Below are positions 32,804-36,115 of a stretch of 36,115 nt of DNA, one piece after another (positions within the stretch are counted from its first letter, which is position 1; each line of letters starts with the position of its first letter). Source of the DNA: Clostridium cibarium. Lineage in GTDB: Bacteria > Bacillota > Clostridia > Clostridiales > Clostridiaceae. Location: positions 1-36,115 of the forward strand of contig NZ_JACSRA010000035.1 in assembly GCF_014836335.1 (NCBI RefSeq), written 5' to 3'. The position numbers and the translations under genes were made by a program. The notes beneath the pieces were generated by a model. That model did no database searches and was not told the DNA's origin. It worked only from the letters and a program-made list of their open reading frames with translations.

Positions 32804-32818
32804 TTCCGACTATTTTAC

Positions 32819-32847
32819 TTGACATTAATTCATGTATAAAATATAAT
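32819..32847 (+). promoter_or_regulatory. Consensus sigma-A promoter of the DUF1858 gene
   Basis: TTGACA (32819-32824), a 17-nt spacer and TATAAT (32842-32847), a perfect match at both boxes. A 12-bp inverted repeat begins within the -10. Confidence 0.85.
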
Positions 32848-32878
32848 TTCTATATAAGAATATTAATATATAGAAATT
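32845..32878. repeat. Inverted repeat over the -10 and leader of DUF1858
   Basis: AATTTCTATATA (32845-32856) and TATATAGAAATT (32867-32878) form a perfect 12-bp repeat around a 10-nt centre. It covers the end of the -10, the likely start site and the leader up to the ribosome-binding site AGAGGTG. It could be an operator or an mRNA hairpin. Confidence 0.75.
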
Positions 32879-32893
32879 AAAGAGGTGAATTAA

Positions 32894-33076
32894 ATGATAA
32901 CTAAGGATATGACAATAGGTGAAGTTATAAAAATCGATCCTAATAAGGCTGAAGTATTAATGAGCTTTGGAATGGGTTGTGTTGGATGTCCTTCAGCACA
33001 AGCAGAAACTATAGAAGAAGCAGCTATGGTTCATGGTCTAAATTTAGATCAATTGATGGAAGCTTTAAATAAATAA
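32894..33076 (+). CDS. DUF1858 domain protein
   Basis: A 60-aa protein consisting of a single DUF1858 domain: ITKDMTIGEVIKIDP, then MSFGMGCVGCPSAQAETIEEAA and a closing helix. The CVGC cysteine pair is the hallmark of the group, which is often seen beside or within iron-sulfur or hybrid-cluster proteins. The function of the stand-alone form is unknown. GAGGTG precedes the ATG. It is a single-gene unit with a perfect promoter and its own terminator, which suggests high expression. Confidence 0.92.
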   Translation: MITKDMTIGEVIKIDPNKAEVLMSFGMGCVGCPSAQAETIEEAAMVHGLNLDQLMEALNK

Positions 33077-33079
33077 CAT

Positions 33080-33112
33080 AAAAAGTTGTCTCGTAACAGA
33101 GGCAACTTTTTT
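33080..33112 (+). terminator. Terminator after the DUF1858 gene
   Basis: A 12- to 13-bp stem (33080-33092 with 33099-33111, one G-U) with loop GTAACA ends in a T-run to 33112, a few bases after the stop codon. Confidence 0.92.
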
Positions 33113-33191
33113 CTTTGGTGTGAACAGTATGAGACGTTAAAAACATAATTATGGTAAAATAGAATTAGTAAGAAAAAGAAAGAGGGATGGT

Positions 33192-33941
33192 ATGGCAAAG
33201 AGTTACACAAAAAAATATGAAGTAAATTATCATGATTCAAGTTATAAGTTAAAGTGTAAATTATCATCTATAGTAAACTTCTTATGTGATGTAGGAACAA
33301 ATCAATCAGAAGTATTAGGTGATACAATAGAAGAAATGATGGCAAAGAATTATGCATGGGTGTTTTATAAATATGATATTAGTATGTATAAATATCCTAG
33401 TTATAGAGATGTCATATCAATTACTACAGAACCTATTGGATTTAATAAATTTTATGCATATAGGAAATATTATATCAGAAGTGAAGAGGGAGAATTATTA
33501 GGAGAAGCTGTAGCTTTATTTTTCTTAATAAACCTTAAAAGAAGACGTCCAATGAGAATACCGCAAGAACAGTATGAGTTATATGGCGCTGATGATGGTA
33601 TGAATAGAAACATTGATATGAAGGAAATCAGAAATGTTGAAAAGGAAGATTATCATAAAGAATTTAATATTAGATATAGTGATATTGATTCTAATGGACA
33701 TGTAAACAATGTTAATTACCTTGAATGGGCGATTGAATCAGTACCAATGGAAGTTGTTAAAGATTATGAAATTAAAGAATTAAAAATTATTTTTGAAAAA
33801 GAAACTACTTATGGTGATACTGTTCATGTATCAGCTACCTTAATAAAAGAAGAAAATGAACGATTGATAACTGTTCATTCCATAAAAAACAATGAAGGTA
33901 AGGAAGTCACAAAGTTAGAAGCTACATGGGAAAGGGAGTAG
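33192..33941 (+). CDS. Acyl-ACP thioesterase
   Basis: A 249-aa double hot-dog protein of the acyl-ACP thioesterase family, which releases free fatty acids from acyl carrier protein. The N-terminal half holds KYEVNYHDSSYKLKCKL and the substrate-side helix. The second hot-dog has RYSDIDSNGHVNNVNYLEWA, with the Asn168 and His170 expected near the active site. Chain-length preference cannot be read. GAGGGATG lies before the ATG. Its stop codon and that of the convergent flavoprotein gene lie only two bases apart, within one hairpin. Confidence 0.9.
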   Translation: MAKSYTKKYEVNYHDSSYKLKCKLSSIVNFLCDVGTNQSEVLGDTIEEMMAKNYAWVFYKYDISMYKYPSYRDVISITTEPIGFNKFYAYRKYYIRSEEGELLGEAVALFFLINLKRRRPMRIPQEQYELYGADDGMNRNIDMKEIRNVEKEDYHKEFNIRYSDIDSNGHVNNVNYLEWAIESVPMEVVKDYEIKELKIIFEKETTYGDTVHVSATLIKEENERLITVHSIKNNEGKEVTKLEATWERE

Positions 33942-33958
33942 TATTAAATACTATTCCC
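33934..33958. terminator. Hairpin holding both convergent stop codons
   Basis: An 11-bp stem (33934-33944 with 33948-33958, one G-U) with a 3-nt loop covers the thioesterase stop (33939-33941) and the flavoprotein stop (33944-33946). There is no strong T-run on either side, so its strength as a terminator is uncertain. Confidence 0.5.
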
Positions 33959-35173
33959 AACTAAGAAGCCTGAATTCCAAGCCCATTGTAAGTTAAATCC
34001 TCCACAATCTCCAGTAACATCAAGAATTTCTCCACAAAAATATAAATTTGAAACAATTGTTGACTCTAGTGTTGTAGGGTTAACTTCGTTTGTATTAATG
34101 CCACCTACAGTAACCTGAGCATTGGTAAATCCATTAGTATCAGTACAAGTAAAAGTCCATTCCTTAAGTCTCTTAGATAATAGAGATTTGTACTTCCAAT
34201 CTAATTCATAACAAGGTATGTGAATATCTTTTATACCTATATCTTTCAACAAGATTGGTATAAGTTTTTTATTTATCACTCCTATAAGAGCATTTGATAT
34301 GCTTCTGTGAGAAAACACCGCTAGGTGGCCTTGCAAAAAGTTATCAATATCCTCAAAAGACTTTTCTGGCATCATATCCACTATAATTTCAACTTTTTTA
34401 TTCTTATATAAATTTTTTGAGGCTTCAGTTGAAAGCTGAAGTATAGGAGGACCTGATATTCCGTAGTCTGTAAAAAGAATCTCACCAATATCATCTCTTA
34501 ATATTTTATCATCTACGGAAAGAGATGCTTTACCATTAATCTTTATACCTGAAAGAGCTTTTAAGTAAGGATAATTCAATTTTAATTGAACTATACCCGG
34601 CAATGGTTCTACAATAGAGTGTCCAAGGGATTTTGCAAGTTTGTAACCAGATCCATCAGAACCAGTTTTTATAACTGATTTTCCTCCACAGGCTAAAATA
34701 AGTTTTCCACAGGTTAAGGAAGGATAATCTTCATTTGTTGTGGATAAAACAAATTTTTTATCCTTGTGGATAGATTTAATTTTGCAATTTATATATAAAG
34801 GAATTTCTCTTTCACTTAATGACAACCTAAAGATATCCACAACTGATGAGGCTTGAAGTGATTGTGGATAAAATTTTCCGTTTTCTAATCTAACTAAAGG
34901 CAATCCTAATGACAAAAAGAAATTTTCTGTATCTTCAATTGAAAAGTTATCTATGCAATATTTGAAAAAGTCATTATCTTCGCTGCAATAATTTTTATAA
35001 GAAAAATTAGCATTTGAAATATTACATCTACCATTACCAGTAGTTAAAATTTTTTTTCCAATTCGATCAGTTGACTCAACGATTGCAACATTTTTTCCTA
35101 GATCTTTTGCCATTATTGCTGCCATTATTCCAGAGGCACCACCACCAACGACGATTATATCATGATATATCAT
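33944..35173 (-). CDS. NAD(P)/FAD-dependent oxidoreductase (BaiN/YhiN/HI0933 family)
   Basis: A 409-aa flavoprotein. The FAD-binding start is DIIVVGGGASGIMAAI (glycines 10-15), followed by the family signature IGKKILTTGNGRCNISN and, at the C-terminal end, FCGEILDVTGDCGGFNLQWAWNSG. The HI0933/YhiN family includes BaiN, a bile-acid intermediate reductase in C. scindens, but most members have no known substrate. A bile-acid role is not implied here. AAGGAG lies 11 nt before the ATG. It is on the lagging strand, and its coding region has a cluster of DnaA boxes (34703-34871). Confidence 0.92.
   Translation of the reverse strand: MIYHDIIVVGGGASGIMAAIMAKDLGKNVAIVESTDRIGKKILTTGNGRCNISNANFSYKNYCSEDNDFFKYCIDNFSIEDTENFFLSLGLPLVRLENGKFYPQSLQASSVVDIFRLSLSEREIPLYINCKIKSIHKDKKFVLSTTNEDYPSLTCGKLILACGGKSVIKTGSDGSGYKLAKSLGHSIVEPLPGIVQLKLNYPYLKALSGIKINGKASLSVDDKILRDDIGEILFTDYGISGPPILQLSTEASKNLYKNKKVEIIVDMMPEKSFEDIDNFLQGHLAVFSHRSISNALIGVINKKLIPILLKDIGIKDIHIPCYELDWKYKSLLSKRLKEWTFTCTDTNGFTNAQVTVGGINTNEVNPTTLESTIVSNLYFCGEILDVTGDCGGFNLQWAWNSGFLVGNSI
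34703..34871. other. Cluster of DnaA boxes inside the flavoprotein gene
   Basis: Two perfect boxes, TGTGGATAA at 34739-34747 and 34863-34871, and three with one mismatch, TTTTCCACA at 34703-34711, TGTGGATAG at 34765-34773 and ATATCCACA at 34833-34841, occur in 169 bp, about 25 kb from oriC. The sequence is seen directly; DnaA binding is inferred. Confidence 0.6.
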
Positions 35174-35324
35174 AGGTTAATTATCTCCTTCTAAAAAAAT
35201 ATAATGAAACTCTTTATTTAGAGTTTTAACATTAACTGAGTTTACTAAAGTATTTAATAAATAAATTTTAACACAGTAATAGTAGCTATTAAAGGGAGGA
35301 ATAATAGAAAAGAGGTGATGATAA

Positions 35325-35891
35325 TTGAAAGCTAAGGTTATTATAGATGGTGAAGATAATGGAAAAGAATTTAAAGTTAGAAGAATGACATATACAGAAG
35401 TAATAGCTAACTATCCCAATAAACCTGGTACGAAAAACTTTAAGTTTGAAGAAGTTAAGTTAATTAGTGAATGGGAAATTGATGATTTTTTAATTAATAA
35501 TAGGGAGTTTTTAAAAATAAAATTAAGTAGGGGAATATCTGTGTTTTTATATAAAGCATTAAAAGATTCTATTGAAGATGAAATAAATGAAGATTTAAAT
35601 ATACTTAATTTACTTAGAGATAGATATAGTGTAAATAAAAAGGGGAATTGGAGTAAAGAAATAATATGTATGGTTAACAATAAAATTCCTTTAATGGTTA
35701 TAGCTACAGGACACAACTTTAAAAGAAGTGGCTATAATATTTTAGTAAATCCAATTTCAAAAGAACATTTTTTAGATGCTGCAGAAAAGGAAATAAAAAA
35801 AATTAACGAAGAAATAAAGAGGAAGGAATCTATTATAAACGCTTATTTACAAGCCATTAGTGAGATAAAAAATAGTATGACATCTCAGTAG
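35325..35891 (+). CDS. Unrecognised 188-aa protein
   Basis: I do not recognise this family. The protein begins MKAKVIIDGEDNGKEF. It has a mixed alpha/beta N-terminal part (about 1-75), a charged middle, and IPLMVIATGHNFKRSGYNILVNP (from about 123, given here in part), then a Lys/Glu-rich helix (about 145-185) likely to form a coiled coil. There is no signal peptide or membrane segment. The start is TTG, 6 nt after GAGGTGA; a second ribosome-binding-like GGGAGGA lies 20 nt further upstream. It is divergent from the flavoprotein gene and followed by tRNA-Glu. Codon use resembles its neighbours. Confidence 0.8.
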   Translation: MKAKVIIDGEDNGKEFKVRRMTYTEVIANYPNKPGTKNFKFEEVKLISEWEIDDFLINNREFLKIKLSRGISVFLYKALKDSIEDEINEDLNILNLLRDRYSVNKKGNWSKEIICMVNNKIPLMVIATGHNFKRSGYNILVNPISKEHFLDAAEKEIKKINEEIKRKESIINAYLQAISEIKNSMTSQ

Positions 35892-35960
35892 AAAAATGGT
35901 CATGGACAATATAAAATTTGGGGAGAAAAATAAAATTATAAGAAATTTATAAAAAATGTG

Positions 35961-35989
35961 TTGACACTCTTAATGAATTTCGGTATTAT
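35961..35989 (+). promoter_or_regulatory. Strong promoter of tRNA-Glu
   Basis: TTGACA (35961-35966), a 17-nt spacer and TATTAT (35984-35989), 50 nt before the mature tRNA. Confidence 0.82.
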
Positions 35990-35992
35990 AGT

Positions 35993-36030
35993 CTATGTGG
36001 TCAGCGCCAAAGCATTAGGCAACCACATAG
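35993..36030 (+). other. Stem-loop in the tRNA-Glu leader
   Basis: CTATGTGG (35993-36000) and CCACATAG (36023-36030) form a perfect 8-bp stem. The 22-nt loop contains GCC / GGC, which may pair. It covers most of the leader between the start site and the tRNA. Confidence 0.65.
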
Positions 36031-36039
36031 TTACAATTT

Positions 36040-36114
36040 GGCTCCTTGGTCAAGCGGTTAAGACACCACCCTTTCACGGTGGTAACAGGGGTTCGATTCC
36101 CCTAGGAGTCACCA
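36040..36114 (+). tRNA. tRNA-Glu (anticodon UUC)
   Basis: A complete 75-nt tRNA with encoded CCA (36112-36114). The acceptor stem pairs GGCTCCT with AGGAGTC (one G-U). The anticodon stem CCACC/GGTGG encloses loop CTTTCAC, with anticodon TTC at 36073-36075. The T arm is AGGGG-TTCGATT-CCCCT. It is probably the first gene of a tRNA cluster continuing beyond the window, since no terminator is seen. Confidence 0.97.
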
Positions 36115-36115
36115 T

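Noticed and set aside
1..36115. CRISPR arrays, insertion sequences, prophage or defence genes
   Set aside because: I saw no regular spaced repeats, transposase or integrase motifs, or terminal repeats; the gene set is a conserved origin neighbourhood.

Overview
The window is about 36 kb of AT-rich chromosome spanning a replication origin. Gene content and order (gyrA-gyrB-remB-recF-rlbA-dnaN-dnaA | rpmH-rnpA-yidD-yidC-jag-mnmE-mnmG-rsmG-noc-soj-parB), the MFMTYQPKKR-type L34 start, and sporulation genes (yyaC, a Lon-family protease of the spore LonC type) point to Clostridium sensu stricto or a close relative. The species cannot be fixed from sequence reading alone.

Layout. Positions 1-125 hold, on the minus strand, a strong promoter and leader of an rRNA operon whose 16S gene lies off the left edge. 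Positions 531-9432 are the left replichore, all minus strand: gyrA, gyrB, remB, recF, rlbA, dnaN, dnaA. The origin is bipartite. One DnaA-box cluster lies between dnaA and rpmH (9433-9855). A second lies between dnaA and dnaN (7822-8085) and also has a TAG-repeat (DnaA-trio) unwinding element. From 9961 the right replichore runs on the plus strand: rpmH, rnpA, yidD, yidC, jag; then mnmE, mnmG, rsmG, noc; then soj, parB, a perfect parS site and a DUF4446 gene. A minus-strand island (19935-21739) holds yyaC and a cysteine-desulfurase-like gene, divergent from a DUF3343 gene. Next come mscS, DUF951 and the rpsF-ssb-rpsR operon behind an S6:S18-type leader. These are followed by a MazG-like gene, gdpP, rplI, lonC, dnaB and proC, then purA, DUF1858, an acyl-ACP thioesterase, a minus-strand BaiN/YhiN-type flavoprotein, an unrecognised gene and tRNA-Glu(UUC).

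The genes form the usual origin-linked informational set: replication initiation (DnaA, DnaN, DnaB, SSB), DNA topology and repair (GyrAB, RecF), chromosome segregation and division control (Soj, ParB, Noc), membrane protein insertion (YidC, YidD, KhpB/Jag), tRNA and rRNA modification (MnmE, MnmG, RsmG) and ribosomal proteins (L34, S6, S18, L9). I see no phage, insertion sequence, CRISPR array or defence system.

The novelty here is regulatory rather than a new gene system. The points most worth a second look are: a hairpin that would hide the yyaC ribosome-binding site on read-through mRNA while an embedded sigma-F-like promoter would produce a transcript free of it; a stem-loop that seems to bridge the distant ribosome-binding site and TTG start of rlbA; a near-perfect Noc-binding site inside mnmE, next to a Noc that keeps the DNA-specificity residues but lacks the N-terminal membrane helix; and a DnaA-box cluster inside the flavoprotein gene far from the origin. 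Starts were moved inward where a ribosome-binding site decided it (gyrA, rnpA, yidD, jag, mnmE, noc, rpsF, rpsR, MazG-like, purA).
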